Assembly (NCBI RefSeq): GCF_947507565.1
Contig: NC_089187.1
Coordinates: 496,001 to 560,000, forward strand
Length of the DNA stretch: 64,000 bases
Origin: Oscarella lobularis
Lineage: Eukaryota > Porifera > Homoscleromorpha > Homosclerophorida > Oscarellidae
Direction of reading: 5' to 3'
The notes under the pieces were generated by a model. It did no database searches. It saw nothing but the letters and a program-made list of their open reading frames with translations, and was not told the origin of the DNA. The position numbers and the translations under genes were made by a program. The number at the start of each line of letters is the position of its first letter. The first letter of the stretch is position 1. This document shows, in pieces, positions 24,801 to 35,864 of the stretch.

Positions 24801-25584
24801 TGACGATATCCAGTCAAGTCGTTCTCTATATAAACGAATTTGATTGAGTAATTTTTGACGTACAGATAAAAGTCTCGACTCTCCGCAGCAAATCTAGAAA
24901 TTCGATGAATCGAACAGATTAGCCACCACTGTATACCGTACATTGTAAAGAGTTCCGTCGCGATCTTGAAACAAAGGAAAAAGATCGTCGCTATATTTGG
25001 CAGAAATTTCCTTCCTCAAAACCGTCACTCTTTCTGTATGAGCGTAAAATGATGATATCGTGCCGCGAGAATTAGTCTCGCGATTGACCTGATCGTTTCT
25101 TGAAGCCAATCGACTGAAGAAGATGCTTCAAAGTCAGCCTTTGTGCGCTCAGGCCGTACGTCTGTTGTAGGGAGCCCGCGATGAAGAGCTGCGCGATACG
25201 ACGGAGAGTAGGACGAATCGTACCTTTAGCCACGTGGAGGAGGACAGCGTGGCTCGAACTGGATTGCGACCGTCCGTCATCACGCGAGGCGAAGCGGATA
25301 AACCTTGTTGTTGCACTCTCGTTGCTAACGTTGCTACGGAACAGGCGGTTCGCGTACGCTAAAACGAGCCACACCCAAATCTTAAGAATTTCTCCGCCCA
25401 ACAATGTAGTCAACATTGAGACTTTGACATTCCGGTAAGCAGTATGTGAAACAAAGGACCGGCGGAAAGCAGCAATCGTGACAGCCCATAAGCAATGCAA
25501 TACCAGCTCTTGCGCACCAAAATCGAAATTGTCCGGCTTGTACATTTTGGAGTCGCACTGGACAAAGAATGCAGAGGCGTTCAT
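18885..25584 (-). CDS. VWA3A/VWA3B-like protein: two VWA domains, coiled coil, Tudor-like repeats
   Basis: The N-terminal exons include TLKHLLQSIGFKK and a segment ending LFPLFQDRDGTLYNV, both like the VWA3B N-terminus. A first VWA domain follows (VGIVIDSTSSGGG near 24690; TVITDAVLRASRDEGAQATY near 24370). A second, more canonical VWA has MIDAS LLDTSSSME (about 23035) and GSTNVYDALFLALRDPSTQ, YLLTDGRPDQPP (22780-22620). A charged coiled coil lies about 20830-20100 (Glu/Arg/Lys-rich). Tudor-like DUF4537-type repeats close the protein: WPFDGWYYRG ... FDYGDGTFIVDD and VIAKRDEDGYYYPG ... YVIKWVDSD, with a terminal acceptor exon ending REREKKR. VWA3 proteins are intracellular; the role is poorly known. 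The true start is uncertain: 25584 is the first Met of the open frame, but a shorter form or an upstream exon is possible. Confidence 0.75.
24038..24066. other. Perfect 11-bp hairpin with 7-nt loop
   Basis: GGTCACCTGTT (24038-24048), loop CATTTTT, then AACAGGTGACC (24056-24066). It lies between coding exons of the VWA3-like gene. Each arm contains CACCTG/CAGGTG. No coding role is seen. Confidence 0.7.
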
Positions 25585-25802
25585 GATGAAGGGTGGCCCA
25601 CGTACAAGAATAGCCGTTTTTTACGCCTACTTTTTCTTAGCAACCATCCCGGAAGCGTGACGTCAGACAAACATCCCCTTGACGCAATCAAGCGGAAGAG
25701 CATGCTTGCATAAATAGAAAGTCCTTGGGTGCGGTGCGTCAGTTCGTTGCCGGGAGAAGTACGAAGAAGAACGCGTGTACAGCGAATCCCGTTCAAGAAA
25801 CG
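25585..25802. promoter_or_regulatory. Divergent region, VWA3-like / Rho-like genes
   Basis: About 218 bp between the proposed start of the VWA3-like gene (-) and the Rho-like ATG (+). It must contain the Rho-like promoter and probably serves both genes. A CRE-like TGACGTCA lies at about 25660-25667. Confidence 0.45.
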
Positions 25803-27334
25803 ATGACCGCCGCGCCAAAAACGGTCAAAGTCGTTACCGTCGGAGACGGAGCGTGCGGCAAAAGCAGCCTATTGCTTCGCTTTTGTAAGGACCTCGTGAT
25901 ACAGGTAACGTCGCGGAAACTCTACGATGTACGACCTAAATAATCGAGTCCCTTAGAAATACGAACCGACGTTGTTCGAGAATTACGCCGCCGAAATCGA
26001 ACTGCGACCAGATCTCAACCTAGAACTGGCACTCTTCGACACGGCAGGTATACAGTAGCCTATGTTGATAGGGACCACCCCTATAGCGCAAACACCTCCC
26101 CCAGGAAAAAAAAGGGACCTGACTATGCACGCAGTCCTTTCGCTTCCGACCCCCTCCACTTTCTAATTCACCGACAATCCGTCCGCCTTCGCCGCAAGGC
26201 GGATTGCAAAAACAAAAAAGCGCTCGCGCTTTTGCAAACTAGCCTCGCCGTTTACGCTGTCGGCTCGACTGGCCTATTAGTCTAAGTGGAGGCGGACGCT
26301 ATCCTTATCGTGTTTTCGCGGTATGGCTCATAGGGCCGCTAAGGACTTGCAGACCCACCACGCAAAGACCGGTCCTAATAGCATTCGATTCTCTCGCTTC
26401 CCCGTCGCGAGCCGACGGTCTCACGGCACTTTCTATCTAGGCAACGTCAAGTATGACCGTCTACGCCCACTATCGTATCCTGACTGCGACGTCGTGATCG
26501 TCTGCTACGATCTCTCCGAGGGACCGAATTCCATAGAAACGGTGAAAAACAAGGTGAGATTGTTGTGAGATCGAACGAGGTTTACGTGGGGGGAAGCGCG
26601 TGTTTGCGACACGAGATTTCGGCCTATTGTGCTTGTGCAAGGGTTTACCTCAGCGATAGAGGCTGCCTTGTTGACACTGCTACGCCCACTCGGTCACCAT
26701 GGGTGGCGTTCATCTCTTTGACGACGTTTTTCCTTGTCTAGTGGAAGCCCGAGTTGGACGAGTATTGTCCTCACGTCCCGTTCGTCGTGGTCGGCTGCAA
26801 ACAAGATATCCGCTGGGAGGAATCGTTTATTGACGATAGATGTCCTGCGCAGGGCAAACAGAGGCCATTGAAGAAGGAAGAGGTATAGATAGCAATGATG
26901 CACTGGAGCAAAGCACAAAGGTCCTTTCCCTGCCCAAAACGCGCCCAGAAAGAGAAACTTCTTATTATAAAAAAAAATAAGGAAAGAAGTAAAAACGGAA
27001 GCGTTAGTCTGATTGAAAGGGTTCCCTTGTGCTTTGTTCATGTGCGGAAGGAAACTTCGTCTATGACGTGCTCACGTTCGTTTTTTTTCCTCATTAGGCA
27101 GCCGGATTTGCCGCCGAGCTCGGCGCCTTCGCCTACATCGAATGCTCGGCCCTGTCGTCGCACAACGTCGTCGACGTGTTCGTTCTCGCCGCCGAGGCGT
27201 CGCTCGCGAAGCGAAAGAAGCGAAACAAGCTGAAACGAAAGCTGAGTCGATCGTCGCGCGCCGCCGACTCCCATTCGAAAGGGGGCGGAGAAAAGAAAAA
27301 GAAACGCAGGAGGCGAACGTGTTCCATAATGTAA
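25803..27334 (+). CDS. Atypical Rho-family small GTPase (Rho/Rnd-like)
   Basis: Five coding exons. Exon 1 (25803-25902) has the P-loop GDGACGKSS after VKVVTV. Exon 2 gives switch I KYEPTLFENYAAEIEL and DTA. Exon 3 starts at about 26441 and gives GNVKYDRLRPLSYPDCDVVI. Exon 4 has the base-recognition motif VVVGCKQDIRW. Exon 5 has ECSALSSHNVVDVF, a strongly basic tail and a CSIM CAAX box with stop 27332-27334, predicting membrane anchoring by prenylation. The junction reads DTAG-N-V-K-YDRLRP: the catalytic Gln of DTAGQE is Asn, and VK replaces the following ED. Rnd proteins lack this Gln too and are constitutively GTP-bound. GCKQD rather than TKLD also recalls Rnd. Membership in Rho is firm; Rnd orthology is not. 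Confidence 0.85.
26153..26292. mobile_element. Possible short inserted element in Rho-like intron
   Basis: CCTCCACTT (26153-26161) and AAGTGGAGG (26284-26292) are inverted repeats around 140 bases inside an intron of about 390 nt, several times longer than most here. The interior holds two hairpins: CCGCCTT/AAGGCGG (26183-26202) and AAAAGCGC/GCGCTTTT (26216-26233). No coding capacity. Nine-base ends are weak evidence for a transposon. Confidence 0.3.
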
Positions 27335-27437
27335 AGAGGAAAAGATAAGTTCTTAGAGAGTAGAATATTCACAATGAATGGCGACGAGACGGATTTAATA
27401 TTGGAATAATAAATAACAGTCCTTACTGTACAAGCGG

Positions 27438-30400
27438 TCAGGGTTCGTAGTTTTTCAGTGGTTGAACCCTAAAAGGGAGGGCAAAAATCCTACATAGACC
27501 TGCCCTTGCGCGCGAGCGCGAACGGGGCTTACTCGTATGCGGCAATGCTGTCCGTGAGCCAGTGCAAGGTCGCGATGGGACGCGCTAATGCATACACAGA
27601 GAGAGAATTGAATTGGGTCGTCTTAGCGGGGCTTCTATTATTGTCCTTCGTCCATTACCTGACAAGATCGGACTGGATTGGGGATCGCACACGGTTATTA
27701 CATCCTTATTTGAATCCGGACAGGCGTCGACGGGAACGAGGCGAGCGCCGGACAAATCGACCAGCTGACAAGCTTGGTCTGGACAAACCGATTGTTGTAG
27801 GTTCCAATGTAAACGAGACCAATCTACCTTTGCCTAACATTTGAAATTCTCCAGCGAGACGAATATCGCAGTCGGACAATAATCCCGGTTCCTAAACACA
27901 GACGCCTGACTCGCTTTCCCCCCCCAATGCGTAGATAAGATCCTACCCCTTTCTCTCCACTAATTCGAGCTCGGCGAGGGGCCCCAATAACTTCCCCAAT
28001 ATCGTCTCCTTCGACCTCGTACGGATGCTAATTCACACCATCCCCATCATCTAATAAAATATTCATTTCCGCCCTTACTTCGGGCACGGGTGCGCCCTCC
28101 TTCAGCGACGCGACGACCCCTCGAGGAAAAAACAAAGTAATGAGGAAGCCCGAACAAATTGACCCTCAACCGCCTGCCCTCTTACATTCGTAACGAACTA
28201 TCCACTTCCGCGCGACGAGGCCCTGCAGGTATTTGAGCGTTCGACTCGCCAGACGATTTTCGTCTGGTAAAGAGGCGTAGAATAAATAAAGCCCCCTTTG
28301 GTTCCCACAGTGTACCTGCTGCGACGATGACATGCGTTGTGTTCCTATTGAATTGGCTGGCTAGTCTGCATCCGCACGTTTTAGCCAAACGCTGGACGTT
28401 CGCCTAATAGCCACGCGCGCGCGCGCGTGAGAGAAGGGAACCCTACTGGCTAGCGTTGGGCAAACAGAAACAAGTCTAGCACTGTCTCCCAGACGAAAAT
28501 CAAGATAAAAGTGAACGTTAGTTTAATCAGTTTACGCGGTTACCGGACAGCATTTGTTCCGGAAACTTAGGGGTCCCCAGCTTGAAACTCGCGCGCGAAC
28601 ACATTTAGCGTTAATTAATTCCAAAAATTTTATGACGTCAATCGGGATAACCCAGCCACACCGCACATATACATACACTTATATGTACATGGTTGGGCTA
28701 ACCGCAGGGGGGGGGGGGGGGGGGGGGGGTCAATCTACGTTTTGATATCGCCCAACGCTAGAGCTACGTGCGAGCGGCTTTTACCGTCTGCGTAGTCGAT
28801 AAACCGCTGACGATAAAAGACATCTTCATCGCCATTTGCGGTACAATGACGTCCGCTCCAAATGAGTTAAGATCCTTTTCGAGCGACGCTGACGTTCCGG
28901 CGGACGACAGTGGCGATTCCGTGACGTCAGACGGTCGAGCCAACGGCGATCCGAGTAGCGGCGTGATCTTTCCCGGGGGAGGAAGTTGAGTCGCCGTTTC
29001 CTCGTCTTCCGTCAAATCAATCGTTATTGGATCCTCGGTCTCCTTATCTTCCCAAGCGGCTCGAGGCGGAGCCGTCGGCGTATTGAGAACGAGAAGACTC
29101 ACGTCGAATCCTGGAGTCGAGCGAGCCTCGTTTCGACACGCGGCGCGACCCGTGAGAAGCGACGGCGACGGCTGCGAGGCGGCGTGAGAGCTCTGGGAAA
29201 GGGAAAGAGGTCGACTATTGAAATCGTCGTCGTGCGTTTGCGGAGGCGATAAGTCAATCGTCGCCGCATCGTCATCGTCATCATCCGGCTTGGATGGAAA
29301 CAATTCCGGCGTCGAGTCCCCTTGAACGTCGGGAGAATTGTTCAATGTCGATTCTCTATTATTATTCAAAGGACTCGGATCCGTGTTGGACGAATTCTCT
29401 CGAACCGCTTCCGAATTGTTTCTCGTCAGTGGCGACTTGTTGGCTACGGAATTCGAAGATACTCGACTAGTACCTGGACTCGCGATTCCATTGAGAGAAT
29501 TCCCTCGGATTGCCTCATTCGACGTCGACGTCGACGGCGACTTCGCGACGTTACACGCATTGAATGAAGAATTCAGCCGAGTCACGGATCTCGGACTCAA
29601 AATGAGTTGACTGAAAGAAGACGACGTCGATCCAGGCGGAGGCGGCGTCGGAGGTATGACACCATCGTCTTCATCGACCTCGTGATCATTTTTCAATTGA
29701 GCATCAAACTCCTCTGAAAGTGGCTCCGTGTCCGTGCCGCCGCCGCCGTCGTTCTCAACAGCGCCGTTTTCCCGAAACAAAGCGGCGACGTGATCCAACG
29801 GATTAATCACGGGTTGCACCTCGTACTCGGAGTCTTGCGTCGGAGGAATCTCCTCGTCGTCATCGTCATCGTCATCGTCATTCTCTTTGGTGGTGGGGTA
29901 TACGCTCCCCGACGTTTTCACCGGATCGCCGACGAACGCCGTCAGCATCGAATCGATTTGTTCCGGCGACGTCGTCGTCTCGACGAGAAGCCGATTGATC
30001 GCTTTGCTGCGTTCCTCGACGAGACGTTTCTCGTAAAGACGACCGCTTTGTCGTCGTTGAGGCGGAGAGGAGGGCGGCGGCGGCGGGGGCGGACGACTGC
30101 GAGCGCTGACACGTCGTCGTTGAGCCGGAGCTGGAGCCATCGCTCTCCCCTTGCCCTTATTCTGAACAGCTCTGCGCTTTGCTGGCATTGTCGGCTTTTC
30201 TCCAACCGGTTCCTCTGCTTCCTGCATTGTCGGTTTTTCTCCAACCGGTTCCTCTGCCTCCTGCATTGTCGGTTTTGCTGCAGCCGGTTCCTCTGCCTCT
30301 TCTACTGTATCAGAATCCGATTCTTCGGACGAGTCTTCTTCCGATTCTTCCTCCTCCATCGGATCTTCGACGTTCCTGCATTTTCTCGGCGTCGGATGAA

Positions 30401-30999
30401 TCAGCGAGAAGGCTCGTATTCCCGGCGTGCCAGTCAGCTGCGACGAAACCCTCAAAGGCGGAGTACCTTTAAAATATTAATTACATTAATTAAGTTAATA
30501 ATTAGCGCCAGTCAGTCAGTCAGTCAGTCAGTGAACCAGTCAGCTTGCCGACCGGCACAAACCCTTCATTATTATCCACAGTACTTATATATACATATAT
30601 ACGTACATATTGCGCCTGAGTCAAGTCTAACGGCTTCGACCAATTGCTTCACTGCTGCGACGATTGCGCATAGGCTCTTGTTTTCGTTTAGGCTTCTCTT
30701 CGATAGGCGTTCCTTGCAGAGCGGGCATTCGGATCGGCGGCATTCTTTGATTGCGCGAAGAATGCATTGTCTGGCTCAGCGAGAGATCTAGCGGGCTTTG
30801 GTGTCCATTTATAGGGTTCTTACCGACAGAATTGGTGATTGCACTTCGTCGAAATTGGCTCGTCGAGGAGATCGAGGCTAGAATCGTCGGATTCGGTGCC
30901 GGTTTCCCCCTAAGAAGGCCCCACCTACCAGATTGCGCACTCAAAGTTCTTCTGAATGCTTAGAAGAATCTGGCGAATTTCTCTAATGTTGCAAGCCAT
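27438..30999 (-). CDS. BRCA1: BRCA1-like E3 ubiquitin ligase (RING plus tandem BRCT)
   Basis: Exon 1 (ATG at 30999) encodes EIRQILLSIQKNFECAI. Exon 2 gives CLDLLDEPISTKCNHQFCR. Exon 3 gives QCILRAIKECRRSECPLCKE then LSKRSLNENKSL. Together these form a C3HC4 RING with the BRCA1-specific flanking helices and the KRSL motif. One long exon (about 30470-28783) is acidic, Ser-rich and Pro-rich and ends KMSFIVSGLSTTQT, the start of BRCT1. Downstream exons complete BRCT1 (VQRLAKTCGCRLASQF, HVIVAAG, RTLKYLQGLVARKWIVRYEW), the linker (HPYEVEGDDIGEVIG) and BRCT2 (QACQLVDLSGARLVP, RPIATLHWLTDSIAAYE), ending EVQPLKNYEP with stop at 27438. BRCA1 pairs with BARD1 in homologous-recombination repair. The protein is roughly 850 residues by eye, less than half of human BRCA1, mainly through a shorter middle. 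Confidence 0.92.
28450..28761. mobile_element. MITE-like insertion in BRCA1 intron, 12-nt perfect inverted ends
   Basis: CTAGCGTTGGGC (28450-28461) and GCCCAACGCTAG (28750-28761) are perfect terminal inverted repeats around about 290 non-coding bases. The element fills most of the intron between the long exon and the second BRCT exon, which is much longer than its neighbours. It contains the 23-base G run. No target duplication is obvious and no transposase is present, so it would be non-autonomous. Confidence 0.5.
28707..28729. repeat. Poly-G tract, 23 bases
   Basis: An uninterrupted run of 23 G on the plus strand, meaning poly-C in the BRCA1 transcript. It can form G-quadruplex DNA and is expected to be length-unstable and error-prone in sequencing. 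Confidence 0.9.
30186..30302 (-). repeat. 39-bp in-frame coding tandem repeat in BRCA1
   Basis: Three copies of a 39-base unit encode the 13-residue repeat MQEAEEPVGEKPT with minor changes (the first translated copy reads AAAKPT). It lies in the acidic part of the long central exon, shortly after the RING exons. The two 30186-30263 copies are nearly identical, suggesting recent expansion. Confidence 0.85.
30509..30532. repeat. (CAGT)n microsatellite
   Basis: About six perfect CAGT units within the BRCA1 intron between the third RING exon and the long central exon. Confidence 0.9.
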
Positions 31000-31311
31000 C
31001 GATTTCTCGCAGAAAACGCGGATCCCGCCTTCGTTCGCGCGTTGAACAAAGCGGAACGACCCGGATAAGAGAAAAGCCCGACTAGCGGGAATTGTTTCAA
31101 AAAGCTTAGACGTGGAGATTTAATCGAGACGAGACTGCATTGTAGACAGCCTGTGCACCTCTTAGAATCTCAAATAGAGCCCCTATTTGAGACAGAGCTT
31201 TATTTTTTCATCTTGTAGAGGGACACTATACGAAAGAACGAGACTGGGACTCTATTTACGGTACATGGATGATCTTTATTGAACGTTCACATTCAACGCT
31301 TTCAGTGTGTT

Positions 31312-32622
31312 CTATATGGGATAGCTAAACATAACGTCCTGCTTAGCCAACTCCAACAACATGGGATCATCAAAGAATTTATTGATGCTGACGTCTTCGC
31401 TCAATCCCTACAGAAATTAATTATTTAATTTAATTAATGCATTTAAATTGAATTTCCGACCTTTCGTCTCCTCGTCTTCACCATGAACTCTCGAGCCAAG
31501 TGGGGAGCCGGCTGCGGCTCGAGCGGCCGAATAACGATACTCTTGTCCAGAGGATCGCCGGGAACGATCTCAAAGACAAAAAATATCTCTACAAAGCGAA
31601 AACGAACCGCGCCCCTCTCCTACCTGCCAGTGATGAAAGACAGACAAACAGAACGACTGTCCCTGCGTGTGCGTCCTCAAGTCCGTTTCAAAGCCAAACG
31701 AATCGATCACGGGTATAAAAGCCTTGATGCCATAGAGAGGAGACCCGGGCACGGGCGCGTCTTGCGTTACGTGACCCCTATAAAGAAAAAAAAACGCCTC
31801 GCTAAAGAGAGAATAAATAAATAATAAATTGTTTCAGTCTACCTGCGTTTGGCTAATACTGTATAGACAGCGGACACGCAATCCGCAGGCGCTTGAACCT
31901 CCACATAATAGTAAGGTTCCATGAGACGAGGAGTTGCCTGTAAATAAAATTTGAGTCTCAATCCGAAGACTAGATGTCTTGGTTACCATGAGAAACGCCG
32001 AATAGGCCACGCGTCTGGACGTCGGAATGATTTGACCGCCCCCGCGGTGTATCGGCTCCGGCGCAATGACGGCGTCGAGAATTTTGAACTTCACATTTCG
32101 AATAGCTAAACAAATAAAAATAATGATAAAGATTTTTTTCCCCAACGAGTATTGCTTCTTACGTTCGTCGCAGAGGGGACCCTCTCGCGTTCCCCACTGG
32201 AATCCCTGCACGACGGACTCCTTCACGCTATTCAAAAGGCTCTTGTCGACTTCGGAAGGCAACGTGTCGTCGACCAAAACGTTAGGACCGGTGACGTCCG
32301 GCCCGAAAGCCCAAATCGATCGAGCAGCCAAAAGATCCCACTCGTATTTCGTCTGAAAAAATTCGCCTAATTTTCTCCTAACCAGGTGTAGTGTGAGAAA
32401 GGAGGAAGAGCGTTTTCTATGGGACGCACTTGGGCCAGTCGATTTTTACGATTTCCGTTTCGATATCTTCGGCGAGGCCTTTTTCAAGCGGCTCGGCTAT
32501 CATCGTGATCTTGTTTCTCTTATTCGGCGTCTCGGCGAAACACTTGAGAGACGACGTTTCGACGACCGTCTCGCAGAAGGCGACAACAGGATCAGCAACC
32601 TTAATTTCTACAGAAAAAAGAA

Positions 32623-32653
<31 letters not shown>

Positions 32654-35600
32654 AATTAACAATGCTTCACACATTCTTTTTTCTCCCGCTTACCTATCTC
32701 CGCGTACATCTTTCGCATGTCGTGCATAACGCAGTCTAAGAAGAGTTCGCCCGTGCCGAAGATGACGTGCTCCCCAGATTCCTCCACCTGCGCGTGCGAC
32801 ATGCCATGGATTGCGCCAAGGGAGGAATCCCCACTTACCTTTGTGTTCAGAAGGGGATAGCTCTTGTTCGCCTTTCGTAAGCCGTCCAACATTTTCGGCA
32901 GTTCGGACGGATTGACCGGTTCGACGGCGATCTTCACTATGGAGCACGTGTTGAACTTCAACGGCTTGAAAATCTGCGCCTGAAAAAGAAAAGAACAATA
33001 ACGTTCCCTTTCAGAACATATGTCCTCTTAGGTTAGGTGGTCTCACTTACCTCTTCGTTTCCTGACGAGTCTGTAATAGTAGCCGTCTTCGCTATGGGTT
33101 GGTCGACGCCTTCGATGAGAACCCAGTTTCCCGCTGGAACTTGACTCACTTCGATGGTATAGCGAGCTTCGCTGATCCACAAGCGACCAGCCTACACATA
33201 AACATCAATATACACGTATATCGATTGAGATGCCAAGGGGCTTACCGTGACTACGCGCGAGTCTTCTTCGTCTTCGAGCGAGTATTGCTCTCCTAGCACC
33301 TTGACTTCGCTGTTCGCACGAACTGGGGATAAAGAGATTCTTAGATGTTATGGCGAACTCTCTTAGGACGACTCACGCGTTCCGCTTATGACTCGGCCGA
33401 AACCGTAGAAAGTCGAGGCGTCTTGCGAAGGATACAATTTCGTCACATTGACCATTAACGGACCCTAGATAGGTCCATCCATTCACAATATAGAGGAATA
33501 AACGAATGAGATAAATAATTACGTCAGAATCGCATTCCATCATAGCGGCGCCAAGATTTTCGTCCAAAGGACCGGTATAAATGTGCTCGACCTAAGAAAA
33601 AAAAATGATCTCTTTTCGGTGTCATCTTTCTGCTTTTGACTTGCCTTTCTTTCGGCACCGGCGAGCGGCGAGGGAATGTAAGCGACGCACATGCTGACAA
33701 ATCCCGTCGCTTTGCCGAAGAAACGCTGACAGACGAGCTGCAATAGAGGACGCATGTTCATTTTCATTTGCGACTTTGAAAGATGAATGCCTTGAGAAGG
33801 AAGAATACAGTATGCAAAGAGACAACAACAAAAAAAAGTGTTACCCAATTCATCGAGAACTCTAGGTAGAGTCGTATCCACATCTCCAACAACCTATATA
33901 GAGAAAATTAAAATAATTAATTATTCAATATAATCTAGGTTCACCTGCGATATTATCTTGTATAGAGGCTCTAGAATGAATTCGACGAAGCTTCGCTGAC
34001 TGGTGCTACTTGGCTGCTTTCGCGTGAACGTGCGTCTGCATTAGAGAAAAGGCGTGGGCGTGCCACAAAGACTAGTTCGTCGATTCCTACTTCGTTCCGT
34101 TGAAGTAAATGTCGCCCCAGAGTCGTCGCGAAAAGTCGTCGCAGTCGAGCGCGACGCCGTAGCTCTCCGCGTAGATTTTCGCGAACGATTGCAGTGTGAA
34201 TGAGAAACGATATAAGGAGCTCGCGAAGCAGACGTTGCCGCGAAGCGGCGACAGGATCTGATCGTCGATCGCTTCCGCAGAATACGTGCTATAGAACACA
34301 TCAATATAATTCGTTATTTATTATTTATCTCTTACCTTATAAGCGAATTCACTTCGTCTATGACGTGTTTCAGCTTGTAGTAGGCGTCCGCTGGAGGCAA
34401 CTTGAGTTCCAAGATGAGTCGATCGATCTGGGGGGAGATTATTTGTTAGTTGGCGTGACTATTTTATTTGCGCACCTTGTTGATGCAAAGCGAAATAGGC
34501 AATCGCTCTTGAACAGCGTGTTTGATCAGCCTCTCCGTGTTTAACATAACCTATTGGAAAATATTTTCCAATAAGGAGGCCCCCCCTTTCTCATCGACGA
34601 CTACTTACGCCCTCTGAAGCATCGACGAAGATGACGACGCCGTCGCATATTTGAAGAGCTGCCGTTACTTCGTCGGAGAAATTCACGTGACCTGCGTGCA
34701 ATCAGATATTTATTTATTTATTTTCTTTCTCTCGTCTTTCATTTTTTCTTGCCTGGCGTGTCGATGACGTTGAATAAGAACGATTTGTCCTTGAGATCTT
34801 GAAGAACGAGACTGACGGGCGTGCTCTTGATGCTGACGCCGCGCTCCTGTTCCGTGAAGAGCGTGTCCGTGTAGCGAAGCTAGAATAAAAAGGAAGACGG
34901 TCTAGATCAATATAATAATAATAAGGAAAATTCTTTCTCTACGTCTTTGTCTTCTCTAGAATGAATTCCTGGATGAGTCTGCTCAATGAGAAGATCGACG
35001 AAGGAAGTCTGATATAGAGAGAGATATGCGTTTTGGTGACGTCACAAATCTATCAATATAAACCTTTCCGTGATGAAGGTGACCGATGAAAGCAACGTTG
35101 CGAATCAACTCGGAATTGTCCATCAAATCGGCGAGAAATCTTGTATACACAAGGTTACTATGGTGACGAAAGACGCGCTATGAAAAATTCCTCACTCCAA
35201 GTTGTAAACGGTGTCGGGAGTGTCTCGTTCGACGTGAGAAAACTTGAGTTTCTTGACGGGAGCAATGATTGGTTCTGAAAAAAAATATCATCTCGACTAC
35301 CTTACATACATGTATATTAGCTATATGGCCAACCTGTCAAAGGTTGAGTATCCTCTTCTTGAACAATAGTCTATTAATTAATTAATTAATTAATTAATTA
35401 ATTAATTAATAAGAAATTTTGACTTTTTCTCACCTCGACGTCGGGTCCGTAGACTTCGACTGCTGATGGATAATACTTTTTGTCCTGAAAAAATATAAAA
35501 TTAAAAGTTTCCTTTTCTTTTCTATAGTACTGACCTCGTGCAAGACAACGGCTGTAGAGGGATCTATCTCTTCTTCCTCTTCCATATTCTCCTCCTAAAA

Positions 35601-35864
35601 TTCCATAATTATACTTGAAGTAAGCGAATTCTTTATCTCATGCGAGATTGCCGTAAGTATGCGCGTAACAATAGATGTACGTACGTACGCCGTTTTTGCT
35701 ATTTGTAGGGTCTTAGCACTAGGGCGAGTGAAAAGAACGTTTTCGAGTACCTGCTCGACATCTTCGTCGGCGTCCGGCTCCGCTTCTGCTTCTTCTTCGC
35801 TCTCGTCGCTCTCCAGCTCCGGGCCAATGTAGTTTCCAAACTCGTCATACAAGTCGGGATCCAT
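31312..35864 (-). CDS. EFTUD2: U5 snRNP 116-kDa GTPase (Snu114)
   Basis: The N-terminus [20 protein letters not shown] and the C-terminus ([20 protein letters not shown], ending SYPI) match EFTUD2 almost residue for residue, and all intervening exons are present. An acidic N-terminal region precedes the GTPase domain (P-loop IGHLHHGKT near 35080; DTPG region near 34760). EF-G-like domains II-V follow (for example [11 protein letters not shown] region 33090, [18 protein letters not shown] 32930, [20 protein letters not shown] 32500, [19 protein letters not shown] 32010, [16 protein letters not shown] 31690). It is a core U5 snRNP GTPase that drives spliceosome activation and disassembly. About 15-20 short introns. 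The start codon is fixed by homology. The gene is head to head with PRPP synthetase. Confidence 0.97.
32621..32654. repeat. (AAAT)n microsatellite
   Basis: Eight or so AAAT/AATA units in an EFTUD2 intron, next to the exon encoding [13 protein letters not shown]. Confidence 0.9.
35373..35410. repeat. (TTAA)n microsatellite
   Basis: A 38-base run of ATTA/TTAA units in an EFTUD2 intron. Similar shorter runs recur in introns elsewhere (near 7796, 36583 and 40132). Confidence 0.9.

Noticed and set aside
27506-27844. Plus-strand open frame of 112 codons after the Rho-like gene
   Set aside because: It is antisense to BRCT2 exons of BRCA1, which show splice sites and clear homology.
30590-30640. 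GC-AG donor after the third RING exon of BRCA1 (TCAG then GCGCAA)
   Set aside because: A better GT donor (T then GTACGT) lies a few codons downstream in the same phase.
30627-30944. Minus-strand 105-codon open frame as a separate small gene
   Set aside because: In a different frame the same bases are BRCA1 RING exons 2 and 3 with correct splice signals and cysteine spacing.
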